Assembly (NCBI GenBank): GCA_050015355.1
Contig: JBEKBO010000059.1
Location: forward strand, 1-27,031
Source: CAWBRT01 sp050015355
Lineage (GTDB): Bacteria; Acidobacteriota; Terriglobia; Terriglobales; Acidobacteriaceae
Reading direction: 5' to 3'
Length of the DNA stretch: 27,031 nucleotides
The first letter of the stretch is position 1. The number at the start of each line of letters is the position of its first letter. Of the stretch, positions 7,670-15,024 are shown in pieces. Both the position numbers and the translations under genes were made by a program. Under the pieces are notes generated by a model, which searched no databases, was not told the origin of the DNA, and worked only from the letters and a program-made list of their open reading frames with translations.

Positions 7670-9274
7670 ATGACTGCGAGATCGAACACGGAATCCGGGC
7701 CGAACGGCAACGGTGTGCCCGGGGCGCATCCCGAGATCAATCCCTGGATTATCGCGATTGCGGTGATGTTGGGCACTTTCATGGAGGTGCTTGATACCAC
7801 GGTGGTGAACGTGGCGTTGCCGCACATCGCGGGCAACCTGTCGGCCACGGTTGACGAAACGACATGGGTGCTGACCTCGTACCTGGTCTCGAACGCGATC
7901 ATTCTGCCGATCGCCGGATGGCTTTCCAATCACTTTGGGCGCAAGCGCATCCTGCTGGCCTCGGTCTTCGGGTTTACGGTGTCGTCGCTGGCCTGCGGTC
8001 TGGCGCCTAACCTGGCCACGCTGATCGCATTCCGCATCATCCAGGGAGCAACCGGCGGCGGTCTGCAACCGCTGTCGCAAGCCATCATGCTCGAGGCCTT
8101 TCCGCCGCAGGATCGCGGCAAGGCCATGGCCTTCTGGGGGTTTGGGATTGTCGTAGCGCCGATGCTCGGGCCCGTGCTCGGCGGATGGATTACCGATACT
8201 TATTCCTGGCGCTGGATCTTCTACATCAACCTGCCGATCGGCATAGCGGCCACCGTCATGGCGAAGCTCTTCGTCTTCGATCCGTCCTACATCCGGCGCG
8301 CCTCCAACCGGATCGACTACTGGGGATTCGGTCTGCTGATTTTGGGCATGTCGGGGCTCCAGATCATGCTCGACAAAGGCCAGCAGGAAGACTGGTTCAG
8401 CTCAAAGTTCATTATCGTGCTGGCCGTCATGGCGGTTCTGGGCCTGACGGGGTTCATCATTCGCGAATTGATGACCCGCGACCCGGTGGTCAAGCTTAAC
8501 GTGTTTCGCAACCGGACCTACGCCACCGGCATATTCATGATGACGGTTTTGGGCTTCGTGCTCTACGGCAGCACCGTGTTGATACCCATCTGGTTGCAGA
8601 CGCTGATGGGCTATCCGGCGCTACAGGCGGGGATGGCCGTGCTGCCTCGCGGCTTGGGTTCATTCCTGTTTATGCCCCTCGTCGGCATTCTGATGAGCAG
8701 GGTCGAGCCGCGCAAGCTGCTCTTGGTCGGATACCTGGCGGCGGGAACCGGCCTGTTCCTGCTCGGCAACCTGAGCCTGGACGCCGGTTACTGGGACATT
8801 TTCTGGCCGCAGATTCTCCAGGGAGCCGCCATGGGCCTGCTGTTCGTCCCACTGACGACCATCACCAACGATCCCATTCCCAAGGAGGAAATGGGAAACG
8901 CGACCAGCATTTTCAATCTGATGCGTAACGTCGGAGGTAGCATCGGGATCGCTTCGGTCACTACCATGGTTGCCCGCGCGGAGCAGCACAACACGAATGT
9001 CCTCGGCGCGAACGTTAACATCTGGAATTTCAGCACGCAAAGCATGATCAACTCGGCCAGGGAGATGTTCATGGCCAAAGGGTCCGATTATGTGACGGCC
9101 ACCAGGCAGGCCTATGGGGTGCTGTTTGGGATGGTGCAAGAGCATGCGGCAATGCTCGCGTTCGTCAAGGCGTTCCGGCTGCTGGGCATCCTGTTCTTCG
9201 TGATGATCCCCTTCATCCTGATCATGCGCAAGCCCCGGCATTTGCGGGGAGGCGGAGCGGCAGGCGGCCATTGA
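7670..9274 (+). CDS. emrB: DHA2-family (EmrB/QacA) drug:H+ antiporter, 14 TM
   Basis: A 534-residue major facilitator with about fourteen membrane segments. DHA2 signatures are plain: TFMEVLDTTVVNVALPHIAG in helix 1, the motif-A loop GWLSNHFGRKR, the ETTWVLTSYLVSNAIILP segment, and motif C GFGIVVAPMLGPVLGGWITD in helix 5. The protein exports hydrophobic drugs or toxic metabolites across the inner membrane using the proton gradient and hands them to the EmrA-type adaptor and TolC-type channel encoded upstream. It starts 13 bp after the adaptor stop, with a weak ribosome site, which suggests translational dependence on the preceding gene. Substrate range cannot be read from sequence. No regulator gene is attached to this operon. 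Confidence 0.93.
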   Translation: MTARSNTESGPNGNGVPGAHPEINPWIIAIAVMLGTFMEVLDTTVVNVALPHIAGNLSATVDETTWVLTSYLVSNAIILPIAGWLSNHFGRKRILLASVFGFTVSSLACGLAPNLATLIAFRIIQGATGGGLQPLSQAIMLEAFPPQDRGKAMAFWGFGIVVAPMLGPVLGGWITDTYSWRWIFYINLPIGIAATVMAKLFVFDPSYIRRASNRIDYWGFGLLILGMSGLQIMLDKGQQEDWFSSKFIIVLAVMAVLGLTGFIIRELMTRDPVVKLNVFRNRTYATGIFMMTVLGFVLYGSTVLIPIWLQTLMGYPALQAGMAVLPRGLGSFLFMPLVGILMSRVEPRKLLLVGYLAAGTGLFLLGNLSLDAGYWDIFWPQILQGAAMGLLFVPLTTITNDPIPKEEMGNATSIFNLMRNVGGSIGIASVTTMVARAEQHNTNVLGANVNIWNFSTQSMINSAREMFMAKGSDYVTATRQAYGVLFGMVQEHAAMLAFVKAFRLLGILFFVMIPFILIMRKPRHLRGGGAAGGH

Positions 9275-9347
9275 TTCGCCCGCGGGCAGGCGGCTGTCTT
9301 TTGGTCGTGTAACGATTCGCCACGAATCTGGGGTTGAGGGTCACTTT

Positions 9348-9377
9348 CCGAGGTGATTGTTATCACTGTGTCCTCGG
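9348..9377. promoter_or_regulatory. Nested inverted repeat upstream of the sensor-kinase gene
   Basis: An outer repeat CCGAGG (9348-9353)/CCTCGG (9372-9377) encloses GTGAT (9353-9357)/ATCAC (9362-9366). As RNA it would form a stem with a 6-nt bulge; as DNA it could be an operator. It covers the alternative TTG start codon at 9357, one reason for preferring the later start of the kinase gene. Confidence 0.35.
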
Positions 9378-9401
9378 CACAATGGTGTTGAAGTCAGCTT
9401 A

Positions 9402-10478
9402 GTGCCCTGCAAAAAGCAAAGCCGATTCGTCCAGAGAGGACTGTTGTTCGCCGTGGCGGCAATGCCGAGCCTAGTGCTGGCCGCAGTTCCGGAGTCGGTG
9501 CGCTGGGCCAAGCCCGATTGGGTGCCGGGCTTTGTCCAGTTTGAGACGGCCATTCTGTTCGGAATCGCCGTTGTCCTGGCGTTGTTGGCGACGGGTGTCT
9601 CGATACGCAACCGCGATCTGTCGCGGGTGAATGCCGAATTGCAGCGTGCCAGGGATCTCACGGCGGTTCGCGAGCGCGAGCGCGACCTGGCGCAGCAGGA
9701 GCTGATGAGAAGGCTGGAAGAGGAGCGCGAGCTGGCCAAGCAGAAGATGCAGTTCGAGGCACAACTTGCCGAATACGAGAAGTATGCTTCGCTGGCGCAG
9801 CTTGCGCTCGGCGCGGCCCACGAGATCAATAACCCGTTGCTGGGCATGCTCTCGCATCTTGAGCTGGAGCTGATGGATGCACGGGACGAAGATAGCCGGA
9901 CGGAAATCGAACAGTGCATCGAAGGGGCGAAGCGGATTTCATCGGCAGTGCGCGGGCTGCTGAACTACGCGCGGCCGGCTCCGCTCACCATCAGCCGCAT
10001 CAGCCTGGAGCGGATGGTGACCGAAACCCTGAACTTCCTGCATCATCAGCCGATGTTCCGCAACATCCATGTTGCGACAGAGATCTCGGAAGATCTACCG
10101 ATGATTAGCGCCGATGCCAACCAGCTCTCGCAAATCCTGATGAACCTGCTGCTGAATGCGGCGCAGGCGATGCCGGAGGGGGGCAGGATTATGATCTCGG
10201 CGACGAAAATCAAGTTTGAGGAAAACGTCGAGATCGCCGTTGCCGACACCGGAGCGGGCATTCCGGCCGACATTTTGCCGCACGTCTTCGAGCCGTTCTT
10301 CACCACCAAACGCGGCAAGGGCACCGGCTTGGGGCTGAGCATCAGTCAGGCTTACGTGCACAGCCACGGCGGCGACATCCGCCTGGAGAGCTTGCCGGGA
10401 CGCGGCACGACGGTTCGGCTCACGCTTCCGATTCGCCAGCAGAGCGCATTCATGGAGAGCGAAGAAGTCATCATTTGA
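9402..10478 (+). CDS. Membrane-bound sensor histidine kinase (NtrB-like)
   Basis: A 358-residue kinase. The N-terminus has a hydrophobic signal-like segment (about 10-28) and a second membrane helix (about 46-65, TAILFGIAVVLALLATG) bounding only about 18 external residues, so a large ligand-binding domain is absent. A charged coiled coil (about 70-120) follows, then the HisKA H-box LGAAHEINNPL with His140, the N-box ILMNLLLNAAQAM, G1 VADTGAGIP, F-box FEPFFTTKRG and G2 GKGTGLGLS. It should autophosphorylate and pass phosphate to the NtrC-type regulator encoded 53 bp downstream. The start is uncertain: GTG at 9402 gives a compact signal segment, while TTG at 9357 would lengthen it by 15 residues and falls in an inverted repeat. 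Confidence 0.88.
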   Translation: MPCKKQSRFVQRGLLFAVAAMPSLVLAAVPESVRWAKPDWVPGFVQFETAILFGIAVVLALLATGVSIRNRDLSRVNAELQRARDLTAVRERERDLAQQELMRRLEEERELAKQKMQFEAQLAEYEKYASLAQLALGAAHEINNPLLGMLSHLELELMDARDEDSRTEIEQCIEGAKRISSAVRGLLNYARPAPLTISRISLERMVTETLNFLHHQPMFRNIHVATEISEDLPMISADANQLSQILMNLLLNAAQAMPEGGRIMISATKIKFEENVEIAVADTGAGIPADILPHVFEPFFTTKRGKGTGLGLSISQAYVHSHGGDIRLESLPGRGTTVRLTLPIRQQSAFMESEEVII

Positions 10479-10531
10479 CGACGAGGGATCACTCCCAACG
10501 GCGGCGGTGAGAGCACAGAGAGAAAGGATTC

Positions 10532-11914
10532 ATGGCTTACTCGATCCTGGTCATCGACGATGAAGCACTTACCCTGCGCACCATTGGCCGGGCGCTGCAA
10601 GCGGAAGGCTATGAAGTCCGCGTGGCAATGTCGGGCGAAGAAGGTCTGAAGCTCTTCAATGAAGAGGCGACAGAGCTTGCGCTGGTGGATGTCGTGCTGC
10701 CCGGCATCGACGGGATCGAGGTGCTGCGGCAAATCAAAAAGCGAAATAGTGCGACGGTAGTGCTGATGATGAGCGCTTACCACATGGTGGATCGCGCCGT
10801 GGAGTCGATGAAGCTGGGCGCTTATGACTACCTGATCAAGCCGTTTCACATCGTCGATATGCTGAACACTGTCCGCCGCGCCAGCGAGATGCTCACGCTG
10901 CACGTGCGCGTGCGCGATTCGGTGCAGACCGAACAGGGCCGATACGACTTCGGAAAAGTTGTCACCCGGAATCCCGGCTATCGGGAGATGCTGGAGATGG
11001 CCCGCAAGGCCGCCGAGAGCGATCGGACTACCGTCTTGATCCAAGGCGAGAGCGGGACGGGAAAAGAAGTGCTGGCCAAGGCGATCCACTACGCCAGCCC
11101 GCGCGCCCAGAACCCGCTGGTGGAACTCAACTGCGCCGCCCTGCCCGACACGCTGCTGGAGAGCGAACTGTTCGGCTACGAACAGGGCGCCTTTACCGAC
11201 GCCCGGCGCCGCAAGGAAGGGTTGCTGGAAAAAGCGAACGGCGGGACGTTGTTTCTCGACGAAATCGGGAACATGTCGTTCGCCGTGCAAGCGAAGTTGC
11301 TGCGGGTGCTGGAACAGAGCAGCTTTCTGCGGCTCGGCGGAACAAAACCAATCAACGTCGACGTGCGCATGATTTCCGCGACCAATAAAGTGCTGCGGGA
11401 GGCGGTTGCGCGAGGCGAGTTCCGTGAGGATCTGTTCTACCGCCTGAATGTGATGCCGCTCTTCATTCCCGCGCTGCGCGAACGCCGGGAGGATGTCGTC
11501 CCGCTGGCGCTGGAGATGATGAAGAAGTACAACACGGAACTCAAGAAGAACTTCGCCGGCTATACGCCGGCGGCCGCCGAGTTGCTGACGCAATACCCGT
11601 GGCCGGGCAACATCCGCGAGTTGAAGAATGTCATCGAGCGCACCATGATTCTTGCGCCCGAGGGCGAAATCGACGCCGTTAGCCTGCCGGAAGAAATCCG
11701 GGATTATCAGTTCCAAATTACGGCGAATCAACCCATGGCGAACGCCGCGGCTGGCCCCGAGGGCGGGAAATTCGTGACCCTGCGCGAGCTCGAGCAGCGA
11801 TACATTCACGAGGTACTTGCCGCCACCGGCAACAACAAGGCACAGACGGCGCGCATCCTCGGCATTCACTCCACATCGCTGCTGCGCAAGCTGAAGAAAG
11901 AAGACGGCGAGTAG
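10532..11914 (+). CDS. NtrC-family sigma54-dependent response regulator
   Basis: A 460-residue three-domain activator. The receiver (1-125) has the acidic pair D9/D10, phospho-acceptor Asp53 in LALVDVVLPGIDG and the IKPF lysine. The AAA+ sigma54-interaction domain (about 140-370) has Walker A GESGTGKE (172-179), Walker B GTLFLDE, and GAFTDA at 219-224 in place of the commoner sigma54-contacting GAFTGA loop. The C-terminus (about 417-460) is a Fis-type helix-turn-helix, NNKAQTARILGIHSTSLLRKLKK. When phosphorylated by the kinase encoded just upstream it should bind enhancer DNA and open sigma54 promoters; the following intergenic region carries matching candidate sites. The ATG follows AAGGA closely. 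Confidence 0.94.
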   Translation: MAYSILVIDDEALTLRTIGRALQAEGYEVRVAMSGEEGLKLFNEEATELALVDVVLPGIDGIEVLRQIKKRNSATVVLMMSAYHMVDRAVESMKLGAYDYLIKPFHIVDMLNTVRRASEMLTLHVRVRDSVQTEQGRYDFGKVVTRNPGYREMLEMARKAAESDRTTVLIQGESGTGKEVLAKAIHYASPRAQNPLVELNCAALPDTLLESELFGYEQGAFTDARRRKEGLLEKANGGTLFLDEIGNMSFAVQAKLLRVLEQSSFLRLGGTKPINVDVRMISATNKVLREAVARGEFREDLFYRLNVMPLFIPALRERREDVVPLALEMMKKYNTELKKNFAGYTPAAAELLTQYPWPGNIRELKNVIERTMILAPEGEIDAVSLPEEIRDYQFQITANQPMANAAAGPEGGKFVTLRELEQRYIHEVLAATGNNKAQTARILGIHSTSLLRKLKKEDGE

Positions 11915-12032
11915 CGGCCACAGAGAGCCTTCATCAGCCATGCCTCTTACGTGACGCCCGTCACGCGAGTTCACCTTTCTAACGCCTGTCGCGAGCGCAA
12001 ATAGCCGCATTACGGCGCGCATGTTAGCGAAC

Positions 12033-12079
12033 TTTGCAGTGCTGCAAAACGCAGTGGTTATTAGCAAAATGCAGTGGTT
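12033..12079 (+). promoter_or_regulatory. Candidate upstream activating sequence for the NtrC-type regulator
   Basis: A perfect 7-2-7 palindrome, TTTGCAGTGCTGCAAA (12033-12048), overlaps the first of two 16-bp direct repeats, GCAAAACGCAGTGGTT (12044-12059) and GCAAAATGCAGTGGTT (12064-12079), identical at 15 of 16 bases. The repeats start 20 bp apart, close to two helical turns, so bound dimers would face the same side. GCAGTG occurs three times, at 12036, 12051 and 12071. The cluster is about 70-130 bp upstream of the promoter candidate, the usual enhancer distance. Confidence 0.6.
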
Positions 12080-12148
12080 TGGTTTTTGGGAAGTGCATCT
12101 GCCCGAAGTAAGTCCCGTCTTTTCAGCGACCAAAAGATCTACTCACAT

Positions 12149-12164
12149 TTGCACTGCAATTGCA
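12149..12164 (+). promoter_or_regulatory. Candidate sigma54 (-24/-12) promoter
   Basis: TTGCACTGCAATTGCA matches the consensus TGGCACG-N4-TTGCA in spacing and in all key bases except T for the first G of the -24 doublet and T for the G following the CAC. The -12 element TTGCA is perfect. The transcription start would be near 12175, leaving a leader of about 60 nt before the ATG at 12237. Confidence 0.6.
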
Positions 12165-12236
12165 CATGCATAGGGTAACGGCTGACCGCTTTACCGCAGG
12201 AGTTGAGGCGATGAGGGAGCGGGCCGGGAGGCAATT

Positions 12237-12908
12237 ATGTCAATCCTATTCGTACTTTTAACGTTTTTACTGGTGATTTCGATTACTTACTTTAAGCGGC
12301 GCCCGGAGCCGCGGCCGGCTGCACAGCCGCGTCCTGACCTATGGGCCCGCACGGCGGCTCCGAAGCTGAATTCGGAGCTGGGTTTTGAGATTCCGAAAGG
12401 CTACTGCTTCCATCCCGGCCACACCTGGGTGCTCGATGAAGGCCGGCAGAATGCCCGTGTCGGCATCGATGCATTTACCGGCAAGGTGCTGGGCAAGATC
12501 GACGGCATTGAAGTCGCCGGGTTGAATCGGTGGGTTCGCCAGGGGCAGAAGGTAATGACGATCAAGCGCGATGATCTGGTCTTCGATATGTTGTCGCCTA
12601 TCGAGGGTGTCATCGCCTCGGTGAATCATGAGGTGATCAAGGACCCGAGCCTGGCCGTCAAGGACCCATACCAGAATGGATGGATCTGCGTGGTGAAGTC
12701 TCCCGAGGTTGCCACCAATCTGAAGAACCTGGTGCAGGGTCCGCTGGTGGCGCCCTGGATGCAGAACAGCATTTCGCGCCTTACCTCGATGGCGACGCAG
12801 ATGGCGCCGGCCTTGGCGCAAGACGGCGGCTTGCCGGTCGCGGGGATGATGTCGCAGTTGGATTCCGGTTCCCAGCGCAAGATTGTTCACGAGTTCTTTC
12901 TAACGTAG
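12237..12908 (+). CDS. Membrane-anchored glycine-cleavage H-like (GcvH-fold) protein
   Basis: A 223-residue protein. An N-terminal membrane helix (2-19) is followed by KRR, predicting a cytoplasmic C-terminal part. Residues about 55-157 follow the H-protein fold: YCFHPGHTWV, VGIDAFTGKVLGKIDGIE, and LSPIEGVIASVN...DPSLAVKDPYQNGWI, the last matching the conserved NEDPYGxGW ending. The lipoylation motif ESVKA is not kept: the residue eight before the conserved Pro121 is Asp113, and the nearest lysine, K110, is three residues off. A C-terminal region of about 65 residues has no recognised domain. It is first in a sigma54-type operon with HybA- and HybB-like genes, which suggests a structural or carrier role in a membrane redox complex, not glycine catabolism. 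The ATG has a GGGAGG site. Confidence 0.8.
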   Translation: MSILFVLLTFLLVISITYFKRRPEPRPAAQPRPDLWARTAAPKLNSELGFEIPKGYCFHPGHTWVLDEGRQNARVGIDAFTGKVLGKIDGIEVAGLNRWVRQGQKVMTIKRDDLVFDMLSPIEGVIASVNHEVIKDPSLAVKDPYQNGWICVVKSPEVATNLKNLVQGPLVAPWMQNSISRLTSMATQMAPALAQDGGLPVAGMMSQLDSGSQRKIVHEFFLT

Positions 12909-12937
12909 CGCGGTGATGAACACAGGGAGGAGGATTT

Positions 12938-13705
12938 ATGGGAAACACCAAGGCAATACTCGTTGATATCAAGCGCTGCGTCGGATGCCAAGCCTGCGAA
13001 CAGGCTTGCCAGGAGATTCATCACTTCCCCAAGGAGCACCCGGCACACCTGTCGGACGTGGCCTTCACTTTCGTTGAGCAGAAGAACGAAAAGTTTGTCC
13101 GCCGCATGTGCCTGCATTGCGAAGAACCGGCGTGCGCGTCCGCGTGCCTGGTGGGCGCATTGAAGAAGAGCGCACTCGGACCGGTAACGTACGACAACAA
13201 GAAATGCATGGGCTGCCGGTACTGCATGATTGCCTGTCCGCAGGGAGTCCCGAAGTATCAATGGTCGAAGCTGGCGCCCTATGTGCAGAAGTGCGACATG
13301 TGCTTTGCCCGCATCAGCACCGGCGGCAAGCCGGCGTGCGTGGAAGCGTGTCCGGTTGAGGCGAGCGTGTTCGGCACTCGCGAAGCCTTGCTGAACGAGG
13401 CCTGGAGCCGGATTCGCAACGATTCCGGTTACGTGCCGCGGATCTACGGATCGGAGGAGTTCGGCGGGACGTCGGTACTTTACCTGACGGATGTGCCGTT
13501 CGAAGACCTCGGCTTTGTGAAGCCGGCCATTGGAAACCAGCCATTGCCGACGCTTTCGGCCGCGGCACTGAGCGAGAGTCCGATGGTGGTGCTGGTGGGC
13601 GGGTCGATGCTCTCCGCACTGTACTGGATTACGCAACGCCGCAAACTGGTGGCGCTGGCAGAAGCCGAGGAAGAGAAACACGACTCGGGGAAAGGAAAGC
13701 AGTAG
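12938..13705 (+). CDS. HybA-like 4Fe-4S ferredoxin-type electron-transfer subunit with C-terminal anchor
   Basis: A 255-residue protein with sixteen cysteines in four groups: C14/17/20/24, C58/61/66/70, C90/93/96/100 and C119/122/134/138, enough for four [4Fe-4S] clusters as in HybA, NrfC and DmsB. A C-terminal membrane helix (about 215-231) followed by QRRK recalls HybA. Unlike E. coli HybA, there is no twin-arginine leader: the protein starts MGNTKAILVDIKRC immediately after a very strong GGGAGGAGG ribosome site. It should relay electrons between an unknown catalytic partner and the quinone-reactive subunit encoded 2 bp downstream. No hydrogenase or molybdopterin subunit gene is nearby. Confidence 0.9.
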   Translation: MGNTKAILVDIKRCVGCQACEQACQEIHHFPKEHPAHLSDVAFTFVEQKNEKFVRRMCLHCEEPACASACLVGALKKSALGPVTYDNKKCMGCRYCMIACPQGVPKYQWSKLAPYVQKCDMCFARISTGGKPACVEACPVEASVFGTREALLNEAWSRIRNDSGYVPRIYGSEEFGGTSVLYLTDVPFEDLGFVKPAIGNQPLPTLSAAALSESPMVVLVGGSMLSALYWITQRRKLVALAEAEEEKHDSGKGKQ

Positions 13706-13707
13706 TC

Positions 13708-14877
13708 ATGTCAGGTAATGTTCCCAAGTTAACGTTCTGGCGCACAGTGGCGGCCATCATCTTCATCGTAGGCATTTATGCCGCCTATTTGCGCTTCTTC
13801 CGGGGCTGGCAGGCGACCACCAATCTGACCGACGCGCAGCCCTGGGGACTGTGGGTGGGCTTCGGCACACTCTGCGGGGTCGGACTTTCCGCCGGCGGGT
13901 TCGCAATCGCCGCGGCCGTTTATCTGCTCGGGATGGAGCGCTATCGTCCCGTACTGAAGGCTTCGGTGCTGCTCTCGTTCCTCGGTTATTCGACGGTATG
14001 CATCGGCATGCTCTATGAACTCGGCCTGCCCTGGCGCATCTGGCATCCGATGGTGTACTGGAATCCGCACTCGGTGCTGTTCGACGTTTCGCTCTGCGTG
14101 ATGTGCTATACCAGCGTGCTGACGCTGGAGTTCTCGCCGTCGCTGATCGAGAAACTGCCGTTCCCGCGGCTCCGCGAGTTCTACCTGCACTGGCATCACC
14201 GGCTTACGATCGCGCTGGTCATGGCCGGCACATTGCTCTCCTCGATGCACCAGTCCTATCTGGGCGCGTTGTTCCTGATCGCCAAGGGCAAGGTCTATCC
14301 GCTGTGGTACAGCCCTTACCTGACGACGATGTTTTATCTGTCGGCAATTCCCGCCGGGATTGCGATGCTGATCATCGCGCTCTATCTTTGCGTGCGATCG
14401 TTGAATGCGAAGATCGAGTTCGCCATCCTGGAGGACTTCAGCCGGGTGATGGCACTCCTGCTGGGCGTGTACGGGGTATTCCGCGCGCTCGACCTGGTGC
14501 GCAACGGAACGTTGCCGTACCTGTTCGTACGGCGCGCGGAGACGCTCTATTTCTGGGCCGAGATCATACTGCTGGTCGTGTTGCCGCTGGCCCTGCTGAG
14601 CCAGTCGAAAGTGCGCAACAATCCGCAGTTCCTGTACTGGACCTGCGCGATCGTAGTCATGGGCTTCATGGCCAACCGCCTGAACGTTTCCATTACGGCG
14701 GTAGACGCTATGACCGGCGCGAATTACGTGCCGAAGTGGCCCGAGTTCGCCTTGACCATTGCCGTGTTGACCGCGGGCGTATGCGCGTTCCGTTGGGCGA
14801 TCATTTATCTCGATATCGTGCCTAAGCGCGAGCTGCTGCCCAAGATCAAGTGGGTGACGGCTCCGGCCGAGGCATAG
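13708..14877 (+). CDS. hybB: HybB/NrfD-type quinone-reactive integral membrane subunit
   Basis: A 389-residue polytopic protein with about ten membrane segments, the length and pattern of HybB (PF03916-like NrfD superfamily). Typical features are WGLWVGFGTLCGVGLSAGGFAIAAAVYL early on, LGLPWRIWHPMVYWNPHSVLFDVSLCVMCYTSVLTLEF, and the conserved HRLTIALVMAGTLLSSMHQSYLGALFL with its histidine and glutamine. Such subunits oxidise or reduce menaquinone/ubiquinone and may translocate ions without haem. It starts 2 bp after the HybA-like stop, so the pair is cotranslated. The direction of electron flow and the partner enzyme are unknown because no catalytic subunit accompanies it. Confidence 0.92.
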   Translation: MSGNVPKLTFWRTVAAIIFIVGIYAAYLRFFRGWQATTNLTDAQPWGLWVGFGTLCGVGLSAGGFAIAAAVYLLGMERYRPVLKASVLLSFLGYSTVCIGMLYELGLPWRIWHPMVYWNPHSVLFDVSLCVMCYTSVLTLEFSPSLIEKLPFPRLREFYLHWHHRLTIALVMAGTLLSSMHQSYLGALFLIAKGKVYPLWYSPYLTTMFYLSAIPAGIAMLIIALYLCVRSLNAKIEFAILEDFSRVMALLLGVYGVFRALDLVRNGTLPYLFVRRAETLYFWAEIILLVVLPLALLSQSKVRNNPQFLYWTCAIVVMGFMANRLNVSITAVDAMTGANYVPKWPEFALTIAVLTAGVCAFRWAIIYLDIVPKRELLPKIKWVTAPAEA

Positions 14878-14915
14878 CCTCAACCGCTGACTCGCAACCG
14901 ATAGACTGGTTCGAG

Positions 14916-14954
14916 AGGTCCCCGGCAAGTGCGAAAGACGCTTGCCGGGGACTT
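14916..14954. terminator. Strong intercistronic hairpin between hybB and the GDH-like gene
   Basis: GTCCCCGGCAAG (14918-14929) and CTTGCCGGGGAC (14941-14952) form a perfect 12-bp stem with an 11-nt loop, extendable by one wobble and one A-T pair. There is no following T-run, so it is either a weak terminator/attenuator or a stabilising 3' hairpin protecting the upstream mRNA. It lies 40 bp after the hybB stop and about 70 bp before the next start. Confidence 0.5.
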
Positions 14955-15024
14955 CGCGCCCAGTATTGCAAAGCGCTTGCCGGCCAGCCCCGCGTGAGCT
15001 TCCCAGCCTTCGAGGGAGGATGCG

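Larger units (their letters stand above)
11915..12236. promoter_or_regulatory. 322-bp intergenic control region of the redox operon
   Basis: No gene is visible. In order it holds the inverted repeat CGTGACG-CC-CGTCACG (11950-11965), the palindrome TTTGCAG-TG-CTGCAAA (12033-12048), two near-identical 16-bp direct repeats (12044-12059 and 12064-12079), a sigma54-type promoter candidate (12149-12164) and the GGGAGG ribosome site before the ATG at 12237. This is the textbook arrangement for an enhancer-dependent promoter, lying directly behind a sigma54 activator gene. Confidence 0.65.

Noticed and set aside
9275..9330. Terminator after the efflux operon
   Set aside because: A GC-rich palindrome and a short GATTCG/CGAATC stem are present but no stable stem followed by a T-run could be drawn.
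11219..11224. GAFTDA in place of GAFTGA as evidence of a sigma54-independent regulator
   Set aside because: This variation is found, as far as I recall, in other working sigma54 activators, and the nearby sigma54-type promoter argues for a normal mode of action. Coordinates here are nominal; the motif is at residues 219-224 of the regulator (about 11186-11203).
10352..12133. A 593-codon open frame on the minus strand opposite the sigma54 regulator
   Set aside because: It is a mirror frame produced by GC-rich codon bias; it is rich in His/Arg/Gln without domains, while the plus strand encodes a full NtrC-type protein.
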